A DNA stretch of 40,414 bases from Planctomycetota bacterium (GCA_025459125.1 JALORE010000018.1:1-40414); one strand, 5' to 3'; counted from the stretch's first letter, positions 1 through 9,469 are shown. Numbers and translations: made by a program. Notes: a model not told the origin generated them from the letters alone.

Positions 1-472
1 TGCGGACATGCAAGGGATCGGCGACCGCGCCTCCCGCGCGGTCAGTGGCGCGTGGCGGGCCCGCCGTCTGGCCGACCCCGTCGCGAAACTCACCGGCGAA
101 GCAGGTGCCGCCGGCGGCGACAGCCTGAATCGCGGCGAGCAGCTTATCAAAGTCGCAGTCCTTCAACAGGTACCCCCGGGCGCCGGCTTCATGCATCTCC
201 TGGACGTACCGCTTGGCAACGTGCATGGACAAGCCGATGATCTTGATCCGGGGATCCTCCGCGTGAATCCGCCGGGGGGCCTCGATGCCGTTGAGACCCG
301 GCACGCTGATATCCATGATGATGTCCGGCGCGAGCTCCCGGGCCAGTTCCACAATCGACGGTCCGCCCTTGGCCTGGCCCACGACCTCCATGCCTTCCTG
401 CTCTCGCAGGAAACGGCTCAAGCCCTGAAGGACAATCGTATGGTCGTCCGCCAACAAGATGCGAAGACCCAC
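1..472 (-). CDS. NarL-type response regulator, receiver domain (runs off left edge)
   Basis: The minus-strand frame opens at a GTG (472) about 9 nt downstream of an AAGGAAGG ribosome site and reads VGLRILLADDHTIVLQG, a receiver-domain start with the paired acidic residues. The phosphoacceptor aspartate lies in PDIIMDISVPGLNG and the conserved lysine in YLLKDCDF, so the receiver looks functional. In the family this domain is phosphorylated by a histidine kinase and controls a C-terminal LuxR/NarL DNA-binding domain. That domain should begin near the window edge, but the last 30 or so codons do not look like it; another frame at about 20-60 reads PLTARE, resembling the start of a NarL helix-turn-helix. 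The gene may therefore be frameshifted. The kinase remnant lies immediately upstream. Receiver call is firm; the state of the C-terminus is unclear. Confidence 0.72.
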   Translation of the reverse strand, partial: MGLRILLADDHTIVLQGLSRFLREQEGMEVVGQAKGGPSIVELARELAPDIIMDISVPGLNGIEAPRRIHAEDPRIKIIGLSMHVAKRYVQEMHEAGARGYLLKDCDFDKLLAAIQAVAAGGTCFAGEFRDGVGQTAGPPRATDRAGGAVADPLHVR

Positions 473-513
473 GGTGTGCGGCCCTTCCTTGATCTCGATA
501 CAGCTTCCGGCTA

Positions 514-876
514 TCAGCCCCCCGCTGGGATCGCAGCCCCGGCCCGCCGGAAACGACCATCGTCGCCTGGGTGCCCCTGCCTCCCTGCGATTCCACCCGC
601 AAATGTGCCCCCCACCCGTATCAGGCATTCCCGCACACTGGGGATGCCAAGGCCGGAATCCTTGCTCGGCTGCGCGAGAATTCCGAGATTGAATCCGCGG
701 CCATCATCCTGTACGACGGTCGCGAGGTTCCCATCGGGGTGTGCGAACGGGATCGCCACATTCCGGCCTTTCGCATGCCCGGCCACGTTGACCAGCAGCC
801 CCCGAACGATCCAAGACGGCAGGATCTGCGCGATCCGCCGGCGCTGTGTGACATCCTGTCTCACCCGCAGGATTCG
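514..876 (-). pseudogene. Decayed NarX/LiaS-type histidine kinase remnant
   Basis: The frame contains VTQRRRIAQIL, like the sequence just before the phosphorylated histidine of HisKA_3 kinases, followed almost at once by VRGLLVNVAGHA, like the ATPase N box. The H box with its histidine and the intervening roughly 100 residues are missing. DDGRGF and SGLGIPSVREC follow as G1 and G2 boxes. After IRVGG the expected C-terminal strand (LRVESQGGRGTQATMVV) is found only in another frame, reached by a one-base slip at a run of six G (608-613 on this strand). Internal deletion plus frameshift argue for a pseudogene, though the slip alone could be a sequencing error. It sits directly upstream of the response regulator, its likely former partner. 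Confidence 0.6.
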
Positions 877-1293
877 CCCGGCTCCCCTCGAGCACGGCGC
901 CTTGGGCAAGCCCCCAGGGAGAATCTCGTTCGATCGAACCCCACCGGAGGAAACTTTCGGCACGCCCCGGACAGTCCCGGAAACCTTCCCCGCCACCGTG
1001 CGTTGGTGCCGACGTGTTTGCCGCCCTGCCCCAGCCCAGGTTCTCCCGTCCCGGAAGGGGGCAGAAGAACTCCGACTCGAATATGCCCGTTTCTACTGCC
1101 GTCGATTCCCACCCAGGTTTTGCCGCCTGTCAACCCACAACTGCGGCGCCGGCGGAACGTTCAGGAGAGAAACAATCATCAATTCTAGTGATGGGTGGGA
1201 ATCGCCGCCGCTTCCGGCACGTGGTCACCCCACCGCCCGGCCTGTTCCGGGGCTGGGCATCTGACCCGGCCTTGACCGGTACCCACCGCGCTT
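877..1293. other. Stretch without a recognisable gene
   Basis: No reading frame here resembles a known protein on either strand, and no good promoter or terminator is seen. Given the kinase remnant next to it, it may be further decayed coding sequence from the sensor part of that kinase; this is inference only. Confidence 0.4.
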
Positions 1294-2109
1294 TCACTGA
1301 ACCTCGTCCGGCAGCTTCTTGAGGCGGATATTGCGCACAGCCCCGGCGGTGTTCCAGGTGGCAATGCCCAGCGGCTGCGACAGCTCGACTTCCAGCCGGA
1401 CGCTGAGCGCACGCCCGAGGACATCCGCGTCCACGAGCGGCTCCTCCTCACGGTCCAGCCAAGCCCGAATCCGGCCCGGCACGACCCGGAGCCGGACCCG
1501 GTACCACCGGCCGTTCTCAAAACTCATCATGCGCGTCGTCTCGTTCTCCGACGCATCAAAACTGTCAAGGCAGGACAGGCCGCAGAGACTGCCGCCCCAA
1601 CCGCCCAGTACGAGGGTGCATGACTTGTCGTCCACCGGGAACGTCAGGCCGCAGAAGAAGTCGCTGCCGTCGACCCGCATCGCCTCCAGCGTAATCTCGT
1701 AGTTCATGCGCACGACCGGCCCGGTCCAGGTGATCCCGGTCATGTAGCTACCCATCGCCATGTGGATCGCGCCGTCCTTGACCACGACGTCCCCCTGGCC
1801 GCCGAAGTCCGTCGACTTCCATGGGCCCAGGGACTGGCCGTCGAAAAGACTGACTTCCTGCCCCGCCGCCGGAACGGCCGGCGCCGGAGCCGGCGGCTTC
1901 TGGGCCCCCAAGGCAACCGTGGCTTGGCCGACACCCGCCGGGGGCGAACCTTCCTCCCGGCGCACGGCGTCTTCACGCAGCACGCCCCGCTGCGATTCCA
2001 CTTCAGGTGTGGGTTTCTGCGACGCGGCCTCGGGCGACTGCGCTGCTCTTTGACACCCCGCCAGCCACAAGCCGATCGCCACGATAAAGGTCCAACCGGT
2101 CACTCTCAT
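1294..2109 (-). CDS. DUF1080-like (3-keto-disaccharide hydrolase fold) lipoprotein
   Basis: A 271-residue protein starting MRVTGWTFIVAIG, with lipobox LAGC, so a lipoprotein signal peptide cleaved at about Cys 19. This ATG is preceded by GGGAG; an earlier start 63 bases upstream would spoil the signal peptide. A proline/alanine-rich linker (about 25-85) leads to a concanavalin-like region beginning VSLFDGQSLGPWKS, a signature of DUF1080 proteins, and ending in AGAVRNIRLKKLP, the usual final strand. DUF1080 domains are very common in exported planctomycete proteins; some act on 3-keto sugars or bind glycans, but most are uncharacterised. Substrate here is unknown. It is divergent from the TPR gene at 2196. 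Confidence 0.75.
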   Translation of the reverse strand: MRVTGWTFIVAIGLWLAGCQRAAQSPEAASQKPTPEVESQRGVLREDAVRREEGSPPAGVGQATVALGAQKPPAPAPAVPAAGQEVSLFDGQSLGPWKSTDFGGQGDVVVKDGAIHMAMGSYMTGITWTGPVVRMNYEITLEAMRVDGSDFFCGLTFPVDDKSCTLVLGGWGGSLCGLSCLDSFDASENETTRMMSFENGRWYRVRLRVVPGRIRAWLDREEEPLVDADVLGRALSVRLEVELSQPLGIATWNTAGAVRNIRLKKLPDEVQ

Positions 2110-2136
2110 AGGGTTCTCCCGATAAGACAAATACTG

Positions 2137-2165
2137 TTGGAATAGAGTACGCGGGAAGCTACAAT
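2137..2165 (+). promoter_or_regulatory. Sigma70-type promoter of the transglutaminase/TPR gene
   Basis: TTGGAA (2137-2142), a 17-nt spacer and TACAAT (2160-2165), placing the transcript start about 24 nt before the ATG at 2196. The ribosome site AAAGGAG lies just before that ATG. The 86-bp divergent space must also serve the minus-strand lipoprotein gene, for which no clear promoter was found. Confidence 0.6.
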
Positions 2166-2195
2166 GGCACAAGAGGGAATCGTAGAAAGGAGTCC

Positions 2196-3809
2196 ATGAA
2201 AAGAATCCTGCTGAGTCTTACAATCCTGGGAAGTCTCCTGGCTCCCTCCGCCTTCGGGCAGCGCGGGCACCTGGCCAACGCCGGCAAGGCCGGCTTGAAC
2301 GTCACGTCCCTGGAAGAGGTGCTGCGCCTGTCCGAGGACCAGATCGATCTGGCCACCGCCACGCTCATTTCCTCGGAATACTGGAGCGATTTCGTGCAGG
2401 GCCGTCGCTACCTTGAGCGGTTGGACACCCTGGCCCTGACGATCCAGACCCGGCTGCGGCAGCAGCGTCTGCCCCTCGACCACCGGGCCATCCCGGTGAT
2501 CAACCAGTACCTCTTCGAGGAACTGGGCTTCAAACCGATCTCGCACGCCAGCGACCCGGACGACCTGTTTCTGCACTCGGTGATGGACCGCCGCCAGGGA
2601 TACTGCCTGAGCCTGTCGATTCTGTACCTGGCCATCGGCGAACGACTAGGGCTGAGCCTGTACGGCGTCGTGGTCCCGGGCCATTTTTTCGTCCGTTACG
2701 AGAAGGGCCGGATCAGCTTCAACATCGAGACCACCAGCGGCGGCGCCACCCCCCCGGACGGACACTATCTCCAGCGCTTCGGGGTCCCCGAGAACAGCCC
2801 GAACTCCATCTATATGAAGAACCTGACCAAGCGTCAGACAATCGGCTGCTTCTTCAACAATCTCGGGAACGTCTACAGCGAAATCGGAGACATGGACACG
2901 GCGCTCGTGGCGCTGGAACGGGCCGCCGCCATCAACCCCGCCCTGTCCGAGTCCCGGGCGAACCTGGGCAATCTCTATCTGCAGAAGGGCCGGGTGAATG
3001 AGGCGGTCCAGCAATACCGGGCCGCCCTCCAATTGAACCCGGGCGATCCTAAAACCTACAACAATCTCGGCAACGCGTACACGGCACTCCAGGAGTGGAA
3101 CGCGGCCGGCGGCTCGTATCGGCAGGCGATCCAGCTCGATCCCAACTTCGCCGATGCCTATCGGAACCTGGCGTTGCTGTTGACACGGCAGGAGCAATAC
3201 GGCCTGGCACTCTCGGAGCTGAACCGCGCCCTGACCCTCGACGGCAAGAACCCCCGGGTGTACATTCAGATCGGCGAGTTGTACTACCGGATGGGCAGCT
3301 ATGAAAGGGGTCTGCAGGGATTTGGCAAGGCCCTCGCCCTCAAGGCGGATGCGCCGGAAGCCTACTACGGCCTGGGCATCTGCCACGCCAAGCTGGGTCA
3401 CGCCCAGGAAGCCGTCCGGGCTTACACGCAGGCCCTCGTGCTCAAACCCGACATGCTGGCGGCCCTGGTGGACCTGGGCACCACCTACTTCGACGAGGGC
3501 AACTACGAGCTGGCCATTCAACACTACCAGCGGGCCCTGGCATTGAAAGAGGACGACGCGAGGGTTCTTTTCAACCTCGGGTCCGCCTATCTCAAGAAGG
3601 ACGACTTCGACCAGGCCGTCCGAGCCTATCTGCGGGTGATCAAGGCAGACCCCAAGCTCGGCGATGCCCATCACGCGCTGGCGTACGCATACTACCGGCT
3701 GGGGCAGTACGACCGGGCCTGGACACACATCAATACCGCCCGGAAACTCGGCGTCAAGGTGCCGGACGACCTGTTCAAGGCCATCGAAAGCCAGGCGAAA
3801 ACCCCCTGA
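2196..3809 (+). CDS. Exported SirB1-type transglutaminase-like protein with TPR repeats
   Basis: A 537-residue protein with signal peptide MKRILLSLTILGSLLAPSAFG. Residues about 35-210 resemble the SirB1/transglutaminase-core-2 family: RRQGYCLSLSILYLAIGERL carries the cysteine and VVPGHFFVRYE the histidine of the papain-like arrangement. From about 220 to the end run roughly nine tetratricopeptide repeats (for example YNNLGNAYTALQEW and VLFNLGSAYLKKDDF). The repeats suggest a protein-binding scaffold in the periplasm; whether the N-terminal domain is catalytic is not known. A neighbouring minus-strand gene (10570) is another exported TPR protein. Family assignment is confident, role is not. 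Confidence 0.8.
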   Translation: MKRILLSLTILGSLLAPSAFGQRGHLANAGKAGLNVTSLEEVLRLSEDQIDLATATLISSEYWSDFVQGRRYLERLDTLALTIQTRLRQQRLPLDHRAIPVINQYLFEELGFKPISHASDPDDLFLHSVMDRRQGYCLSLSILYLAIGERLGLSLYGVVVPGHFFVRYEKGRISFNIETTSGGATPPDGHYLQRFGVPENSPNSIYMKNLTKRQTIGCFFNNLGNVYSEIGDMDTALVALERAAAINPALSESRANLGNLYLQKGRVNEAVQQYRAALQLNPGDPKTYNNLGNAYTALQEWNAAGGSYRQAIQLDPNFADAYRNLALLLTRQEQYGLALSELNRALTLDGKNPRVYIQIGELYYRMGSYERGLQGFGKALALKADAPEAYYGLGICHAKLGHAQEAVRAYTQALVLKPDMLAALVDLGTTYFDEGNYELAIQHYQRALALKEDDARVLFNLGSAYLKKDDFDQAVRAYLRVIKADPKLGDAHHALAYAYYRLGQYDRAWTHINTARKLGVKVPDDLFKAIESQAKTP

Positions 3810-3873
3810 GCGGGAGCCGCCAGCCCCGCGCCGCTGCGGCCCCGGCTCCGCTGGGAGAAATTCCGGGAACCTG

Positions 3874-3902
3874 TTGACACCGCCGGCGCCGGGCGGTAGA
3901 AT
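3874..3902 (+). promoter_or_regulatory. Consensus sigma70 promoter upstream of coaE
   Basis: TTGACA (3874-3879), a 17-nt spacer and TAGAAT (3897-3902). It lies about 40 nt before the coaE GTG start and just after the TPR gene, so coaE and possibly rho begin a new transcript here. Confidence 0.75.
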
Positions 3903-3942
3903 GCCGATCCAAAGTGGGAGTTAGCAGGTTGACTGCTGAGTC

Positions 3943-4560
3943 GTGAGCCATCCCAGGGAAAAACCGATCATCGGGATCGTTGGCGGCATCGCCTCGGGTA
4001 AAAGCACCGTTGCCGCTGAGTTTGGAAAATTGGGCTGCGCCGTGATCAGTGCCGACGCGATCGCCCGCGCGGTGTTGGAACAGGAGTCGGTGCGTGCAGA
4101 ACTGACCCGGCAATTCGGACCGGAGATCCTGTTGCCTTCGGGCGCGATCGACCGCCGCCGGCTGGCCCGCCTCGTTTTCGCCGACGCCGAGAGGCTGTGC
4201 GCCCTGAACAAAGTGATTCACCCACGCGTACTGGAACGAACTGAGGAGTTGATTGCCGAGTATAATTCCTGCGAACACATCCCAGCGATTGTACTCGATA
4301 TGCCCCTGTTAGTCGAGGTTGGTTGGGCTCCGCGTTGCGACCGGCTGGTCTTCGTGCGGTGTGACGCGGCGCAACGGACACAACGGGCCCGACAGGCGGG
4401 TCTCCTGGATGAGCAGGAGATCAAAATTCGCGAAAAATTTCAGATTTCTCTGGACAAGAAGAAAGAGTTGGCCGATAATAGCATAGACAACAACTCTGAC
4501 TTCCCGACGTTGGTCAGGCAAATCAAAGAGATCTTCTCTGGCATAGCTGGAAGCAGGTAG
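3943..4560 (+). CDS. coaE: Dephospho-CoA kinase
   Basis: A 205-residue cytoplasmic kinase that phosphorylates the 3'-hydroxyl of dephospho-CoA in the last step of coenzyme A synthesis. The P-loop is GIVGGIASGKST near the N-terminus, followed by the substrate-binding ISADAIAR; VIHPRVLE and LDMPLLVE are the usual CoaE motifs, and the length is normal. The start is taken as GTG 3943, giving a protein that begins MSHPREKPIIGI; its ribosome site is weak. Codon use toward the 3' end is somewhat more AT-rich than the surrounding genes. rho follows after a 219-nt gap that holds a hairpin. Confidence 0.93.
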   Translation: MSHPREKPIIGIVGGIASGKSTVAAEFGKLGCAVISADAIARAVLEQESVRAELTRQFGPEILLPSGAIDRRRLARLVFADAERLCALNKVIHPRVLERTEELIAEYNSCEHIPAIVLDMPLLVEVGWAPRCDRLVFVRCDAAQRTQRARQAGLLDEQEIKIREKFQISLDKKKELADNSIDNNSDFPTLVRQIKEIFSGIAGSR

Positions 4561-4677
4561 CGGCGCTCTGCTCTGTGGAGTGCTGCGGCGGGTCGCCGTG
4601 TGGAACCCTGCCTCCCCTGGTGGTGTAGCTTGAGGCTTTCCTTCCACGAAACCACGCAGGAGAAGATCCTTCACGTC

Positions 4678-4702
4678 GGATGCAGGCGTGACGCCCGCAT
4701 CC
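4678..4702 (+). promoter_or_regulatory. Hairpin in the rho leader
   Basis: GGATGC and GGCG pair with CGCC and GCATCC around a TGA loop, with one A/C mismatch. There is no T run after it, so it is not a simple terminator. It lies about 80 nt before the rho start in the otherwise empty 4561-4779 gap. Rho leaders are autoregulated in other bacteria; a role here is inference. Confidence 0.4.
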
Positions 4703-4779
4703 GTGGGGGTAGGTTCCCACCGGTACAACCAGGGGCCAGGGTGACAAGAGAATCACGGCACAACAAAAAAGGAGTAGTT

Positions 4780-6300
4780 ATGGCGAAGGCCAGAACAACG
4801 AAGCGGAAAGGAACACGGAGAAAGCCCGTCGAGGAAGAGCGGGTCGAGCAGACGCCCGAGACGGCGGAGGCCCCCGAGGCGGCGCTGGACGACGATCCGC
4901 CGGCGGAGATCGAGACAGAACCTCCGCTGGAGGCCGTGGAGATCCCGGACGCGGGGGAGCCCGCGGACGTGGCCGAAGAAGGGCTCGAACTCACCGATGA
5001 GGAGTCGACCCATGCGAAATACGAACGGATCAAGAAAGGCAACCTGTACCTGACGGACCTGCAGCGGCTGACCGTAGCCGAACTGCACGAGATGGCGAAG
5101 AAAGAAGGGATCACGGAGTACAGCGCCCTCAAGAAGCAGGACCTGATCTTCCGGATCCTCAAGGAGCGTATCCGTCAGAACGGCCTGATGTACGGCGAAG
5201 GCGTCCTCGAGGTCCTTCCGGACGGCTACGGATTCCTGCGCAATCCCGATTACAACTACCTGTCCTCTTCGGATGACATCTACGTGTCGCCGTCACAGAT
5301 CCGGCGCTTCGGGCTGCGGACCGGCAACATCGTTTCCGGACAAATCCGGCCGCCAAAGGATTCGGAGAAGTACTTCGCCCTGCTGCGCGTCGAGGCGATC
5401 AACTTCGAGAACCCCGACCTGCTGGCGGACAAGATCGTCTTCAGCGACCTGACGCCGCTGCACCCGGAACAGCGTCTGATTCTCGAGACGAGCGCGGACG
5501 AGCTGAACATGCGGATCATCGACCTGGTGACCCCGGTGGGCAAGGGCCAGCGCGGCCTGATCGTCGCCCCGCCGCGCACCGGCAAGACGATTCTGCTGCA
5601 GAAGATGGCCAATGCGATCAGCACGAACCATCCCGAAGTGAAGCTGATCGTGCTGCTGATCGACGAGCGGCCCGAGGAAGTCACGGAAATGGAGCGCAAG
5701 ACCGCCGAGAACGTTGAGGTCATCAGCTCCACCTTCGACGAGCCCGCCGCACGTCACTGCCAGGTGGCCGAGATCGTCATCGAGAAAGCCAAGCGGATGG
5801 TCGAGTACGGCCAGGATGTCGTGATCCTGCTCGACTCGATCACGCGCCTCGCCCGCGCGTACAACAACGAGACGCCCCACTCCGGCCGCATCCTGACCGG
5901 TGGTGTGGACGCGGGCGCCATGCAGATGCCCAAGAAGTTCTTCGGCGCCGCCCGCAAGATCGAGGAAGGCGGCTCGTTGAGCATCTTTGCGACCGCCCTG
6001 ATCGACACCGGGTCCAAGATGGACGAGGTGATTTTCGAGGAGTTCAAGGCCACGGGCAACATGGAGTTGCACTTGGACCGCCGGCTGGTGGACCGCCGTG
6101 TCTGGCCGGCCATCGAGATCAGCCGCAGCGGTACCCGGCGCGAAGAGCTGCTGCTCGACCCGAAAGAGCTGGAGCTCGTCTACCGGCTTCGCCGGGTCCT
6201 GAGCGATCTGAACCCGGTGGAAGCGGTCGAGCTGCTCAAGGGCCGGCTGGCCAAGACTCGCACCAACGCCGAGTTCCTCATGACGATGAACCTCGACTAG
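4780..6300 (+). CDS. rho: Transcription termination factor Rho
   Basis: A 506-residue hexameric RNA helicase that stops transcription. The ATG at 4780 follows GGAG at good spacing; an upstream in-frame extension lacks conservation. Residues 1-85 form an extension, first Lys/Arg-rich (KRKGTRRK) then strongly acidic, not present in the 419-residue E. coli protein but common in high-GC and planctomycete Rho. Then come the Rho_N helices ([18 protein letters not shown]), the RNA-binding cold-shock fold ([17 protein letters not shown]), the Walker A motif APPRTGKT (about 263-270) and the Walker B region [17 protein letters not shown] strong terminator follows. Call is certain. Confidence 0.97.
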   Translation: MAKARTTKRKGTRRKPVEEERVEQTPETAEAPEAALDDDPPAEIETEPPLEAVEIPDAGEPADVAEEGLELTDEESTHAKYERIKKGNLYLTDLQRLTVAELHEMAKKEGITEYSALKKQDLIFRILKERIRQNGLMYGEGVLEVLPDGYGFLRNPDYNYLSSSDDIYVSPSQIRRFGLRTGNIVSGQIRPPKDSEKYFALLRVEAINFENPDLLADKIVFSDLTPLHPEQRLILETSADELNMRIIDLVTPVGKGQRGLIVAPPRTGKTILLQKMANAISTNHPEVKLIVLLIDERPEEVTEMERKTAENVEVISSTFDEPAARHCQVAEIVIEKAKRMVEYGQDVVILLDSITRLARAYNNETPHSGRILTGGVDAGAMQMPKKFFGAARKIEEGGSLSIFATALIDTGSKMDEVIFEEFKATGNMELHLDRRLVDRRVWPAIEISRSGTRREELLLDPKELELVYRLRRVLSDLNPVEAVELLKGRLAKTRTNAEFLMTMNLD

Positions 6301-6391
6301 GCGGACGTTTCCCGCGGGTGCCGACGCTCTCCGTCCACGAACCGGCAGGGACTGGCCCCTTTACAGGGGAATGCCTTGCGATTACCATAAC

Positions 6392-6424
6392 ATCCGGCAG
6401 ACATGGGTCTGCCGGATTTTTTTT
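6392..6424 (+). terminator. Intrinsic terminator after rho
   Basis: A perfect 11-bp stem, ATCCGGCAGAC (6392-6402) with GTCTGCCGGAT (6407-6417), a four-base loop and a run of eight T (6417-6424). It ends only 25 nt before the valS start codon. Confidence 0.92.
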
Positions 6425-6448
6425 GACCCTACTTGAGCTGGATCCATC

Positions 6449-9400
6449 ATGGCAGAGCAGTTGTCCAAGGTCTACGAGCCCCAGACCATCGAGCGGCAGG
6501 TCAACGAGTTGTGGCTGTCGCGTTCCTATTTTCATGCCCGGCCGGGGCGCGATGGGCAGCAGCGCCCGGCGTTCACGATCGTCATTCCCCCGCCGAACGT
6601 GACGGCGCCCCTGCACCTGGGGCACGCCTTGAACAACACGCTCCAGGATATCCTGATCCGCTGGCGCCGGATGGAGCAGCACGAGACGCTCTGGATGCCG
6701 GGCACCGACCACGCCGGCATCGCCACACAGACCGTCGTCGAAAAGCGCATCCTCGCCGAGGAAGGCCGGCGGCGTACGGACTTCCCGCGAGAGGAATTCG
6801 TGCAGCGCATCCAGGCGTGGAAGGATGAGTACGAAGCCACCATCCTCAGCCAGCTCAGGGCCATGGGCTGCTCCTGCGACTGGGAGCGGACGCGCTTCAC
6901 GATGGACGAGATCTGTGCCCGGGCGGTTCGAGCCACCTTCTTCAAACTCTTCCAGGACGGCCTGATCTATCGCGGCAAGCGCCTCGTCAACTGGGACCCC
7001 GCCACCCAGACCGTGCTCGCCGACGATGAGGTCGAGCACGAGACGATCCAGGGCCACTTCTGGTACCTCCAATACCCGCTCGTCGAGCCGGTCGATATCG
7101 ACGGACAGCGCGTCGAGCATGTCACCGTCGCCACGACGCGGCCGGAGACGATGCTGGGTGACACCGCCGTCGCCATGAACCCCGCCGACCCGCGGGCCCG
7201 GAGTCTTGTAGGGAAGATGGTACGACTGCCCATCGTCGGGCGAATCATCCCCATTGTCGCCGACGAGCACGTCGTATTGCCCAATCCCGAGAGTGAAGAT
7301 GAAAAGGCCCGCTTCTCCACCGGCTTCCTGAAGGTCACGCCGGCCCACGACCCGGACGACTGGCAGATCGGGCAGCGGCACAATCTGCCGGTGATCAACA
7401 TCATGGCCCCGGACGGCTCGATCAGCGACAAGCATGGCTGGACCGACTGGGACCAGGTCAAGAACGCGGATGTGGAGAACCTCATCGGCCTGGACCGCTT
7501 CGAAGCGCGCGAAGCGGTTGTCGAGTGGTTCCGGCAGGAGAACCTGCTGGAGGAGATCCGGGACTACACCCACGAGGTCGGCCATAGCTATCGCAGTCAT
7601 GTCCCCATCGAGCCGTATCTTTCCGATCAGTGGTACGTGGCGGTCAAGCAACCAATCGCCTATCTGGCGCAGAAGTTCGGCGGGGGCCTCATCGAGGGCA
7701 CGGACATACCGGCCAATTCGCTGGCCGGCCTGGCCCTCCAGCCGCTGCTCGACGGCCGCCTGCGTTTCATTCCGGAACGCTACGCCAGGACTTACCAGAC
7801 ATGGCTGGAGACCCTCCGTGACTGGCCCATCTCCCGCCAGCTCTGGTGGGGACACCAGATACCGATATGGTCCTATGTTCCTTCGGAATCCGCGGGGACC
7901 ATGGTATCTGGGGAGCAGAAGAACGCAGGCGGCTCCGTCACATCCGACGAGGAACGATTCGCTGCCGTTACTGCCCTGGGACTTAGGTTCTCCCCCGATC
8001 GCTTGTTGGTGCGTTGGTTTGAAGGCCGTCCTTACGTCTGTTTGTTGGATGACGATGCAGACATCACGAGCGAACTGCGGGACGCGGGTCTCGTTCGAGA
8101 CCCCGACGTGCTCGATACGTGGTTCTCTTCGGCCCTGTGGCCGTTCAGCACCCTGGGCTGGCCCGACCAGACACCGGAGTTGAAGGCCTTCTATCCCGGC
8201 GATGTGCTTTGCACCGCCCGGGAGATCATCAAGCTGTGGGTCTCGCGCATGGTCATGATGGGGCAGTATTGCGTCGGCGATATCCCCTTCCACGACGTCT
8301 ACATTCACGCCATGATCCAGGACGGCGAAGGCCGCAAGATGTCCAAGAGCCTGGGCAACGGCATTGATCCGCTGATCGTCATCGACAGCCACGGCGCCGA
8401 CGCGATGCGCTTTACCCTGGCGAGCATGACGACGGACACCCAGGACATCCGCATGCCCGTAGTTCCCATGACGTTGCCGGACGGCCGGCAGGTCAATACC
8501 TCGCCCAAGTTCGACGCCGGGCGCAACTTCTGCAACAAGCTGTGGAACGCGTCGCGCTTCGCCATGATGAACCTCGAGGGCCTCGATCCCGCCGGCTTCG
8601 ACGCGGCGCGGATGGATATCACCGACCGCTGGATCCTGTCGCGGCTGGCGACGACCCGGGACGAGGTCACCGCCGCGCTCAACGCCTTCGGATTCAGCGA
8701 GCCACTCGGACAGTTGTACTCCTTCTTCTGGAACGACCTGTGCGACTGGTACCTCGAATGGGTCAAGGCGCGGATGCGGGATGATGCCACCCGGGGCGTC
8801 GCCCAGAACGTCCTGGCATTCGTCCTCGACGCCACCCTGCGGCTGCTGCACCCGTTCCTCCCGTTCATCACGGAAGGCATCTACCAGAAGCTCAACGAGC
8901 TGGTCCCCGGGCGCGGGCTGGCGGGCATCGCCGCCGCGGCGCCGGCCCCGGCACTGGCGGTCGCCCCGTGGCCGGGGGCTCTGCCCGCGCTGAGGAATCC
9001 GCAGGTCGAGGAGCAAATCCGCTGGGTCCAGGATGTCGTCCGGGCGATCCGCGACCTCCGCAGCAAGTACAATCTGCCGCCGAGCCAGAAGCTCGCCGTG
9101 TCCATCAATGCCCCGGCGGCCACTGGCGCCGCGCTCAATGCGGACCGCCGGCTGATCTGCCAGTTGGCGGGCGTGGAAAGCCTGCAAGTTGCAGAGAATC
9201 TGCCCAAGCCGAACAATGCCGCCACGGCCATAGTAGAAGGCACGCAAATCTACGTGCATGACGTGATCGATCCTCAGGCGGAACGAGCCCGCCTGGAAAA
9301 ACAAAAGCAGGAGCTCGAGCAGGCCATCCGGCCGATCGAAAGCAAGCTGGCGAACGCCAATTTCGTGGCCAAGGCCAAGCCCGAAGTCGTGGCCCAGGCC

Positions 9401-9469
9401 CGGGAGAAGCTCCAGCAGCTTCAGGAGCAATTGCGGGCGATCCAAAAGCACTTGGACGAGCTAGGGTGA
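6449..9469 (+). CDS. valS: Valyl-tRNA synthetase
   Basis: A 1006-residue class I aminoacyl-tRNA synthetase charging tRNA-Val. HLGH (56-59) is the HIGH motif and KMSKS lies at 630-634; IPPPNVTAPLHLGHAL and LWWGHQIPIW are ValRS signatures. The editing domain is present (ATTRPETMLGDTAVAM, TPAHDPDDW). An insertion of about 60 residues (roughly 475-535) after the IPIW motif makes it longer than most ValRS proteins. The C-terminal coiled coil (ARLEKQKQELEQAIRPIESK) is intact. Its TGA stop is the first three bases of an AT-rich inverted repeat. No separate promoter is seen in the 25 nt after the rho terminator, so transcription probably starts upstream of the terminator or by read-through. Confidence 0.97.
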   Translation: MAEQLSKVYEPQTIERQVNELWLSRSYFHARPGRDGQQRPAFTIVIPPPNVTAPLHLGHALNNTLQDILIRWRRMEQHETLWMPGTDHAGIATQTVVEKRILAEEGRRRTDFPREEFVQRIQAWKDEYEATILSQLRAMGCSCDWERTRFTMDEICARAVRATFFKLFQDGLIYRGKRLVNWDPATQTVLADDEVEHETIQGHFWYLQYPLVEPVDIDGQRVEHVTVATTRPETMLGDTAVAMNPADPRARSLVGKMVRLPIVGRIIPIVADEHVVLPNPESEDEKARFSTGFLKVTPAHDPDDWQIGQRHNLPVINIMAPDGSISDKHGWTDWDQVKNADVENLIGLDRFEAREAVVEWFRQENLLEEIRDYTHEVGHSYRSHVPIEPYLSDQWYVAVKQPIAYLAQKFGGGLIEGTDIPANSLAGLALQPLLDGRLRFIPERYARTYQTWLETLRDWPISRQLWWGHQIPIWSYVPSESAGTMVSGEQKNAGGSVTSDEERFAAVTALGLRFSPDRLLVRWFEGRPYVCLLDDDADITSELRDAGLVRDPDVLDTWFSSALWPFSTLGWPDQTPELKAFYPGDVLCTAREIIKLWVSRMVMMGQYCVGDIPFHDVYIHAMIQDGEGRKMSKSLGNGIDPLIVIDSHGADAMRFTLASMTTDTQDIRMPVVPMTLPDGRQVNTSPKFDAGRNFCNKLWNASRFAMMNLEGLDPAGFDAARMDITDRWILSRLATTRDEVTAALNAFGFSEPLGQLYSFFWNDLCDWYLEWVKARMRDDATRGVAQNVLAFVLDATLRLLHPFLPFITEGIYQKLNELVPGRGLAGIAAAAPAPALAVAPWPGALPALRNPQVEEQIRWVQDVVRAIRDLRSKYNLPPSQKLAVSINAPAATGAALNADRRLICQLAGVESLQVAENLPKPNNAATAIVEGTQIYVHDVIDPQAERARLEKQKQELEQAIRPIESKLANANFVAKAKPEVVAQAREKLQQLQEQLRAIQKHLDELG

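Noticed and set aside
8..1264. A 418-codon plus-strand frame at the left edge
   Set aside because: It is antisense to the receiver and kinase remnant, which have real motifs.
6278..9451. A 1057-codon open frame on the minus strand opposite valS
   Set aside because: It is the mirror of a clear valS gene in GC-rich sequence, has no recognisable domains and no ribosome site.
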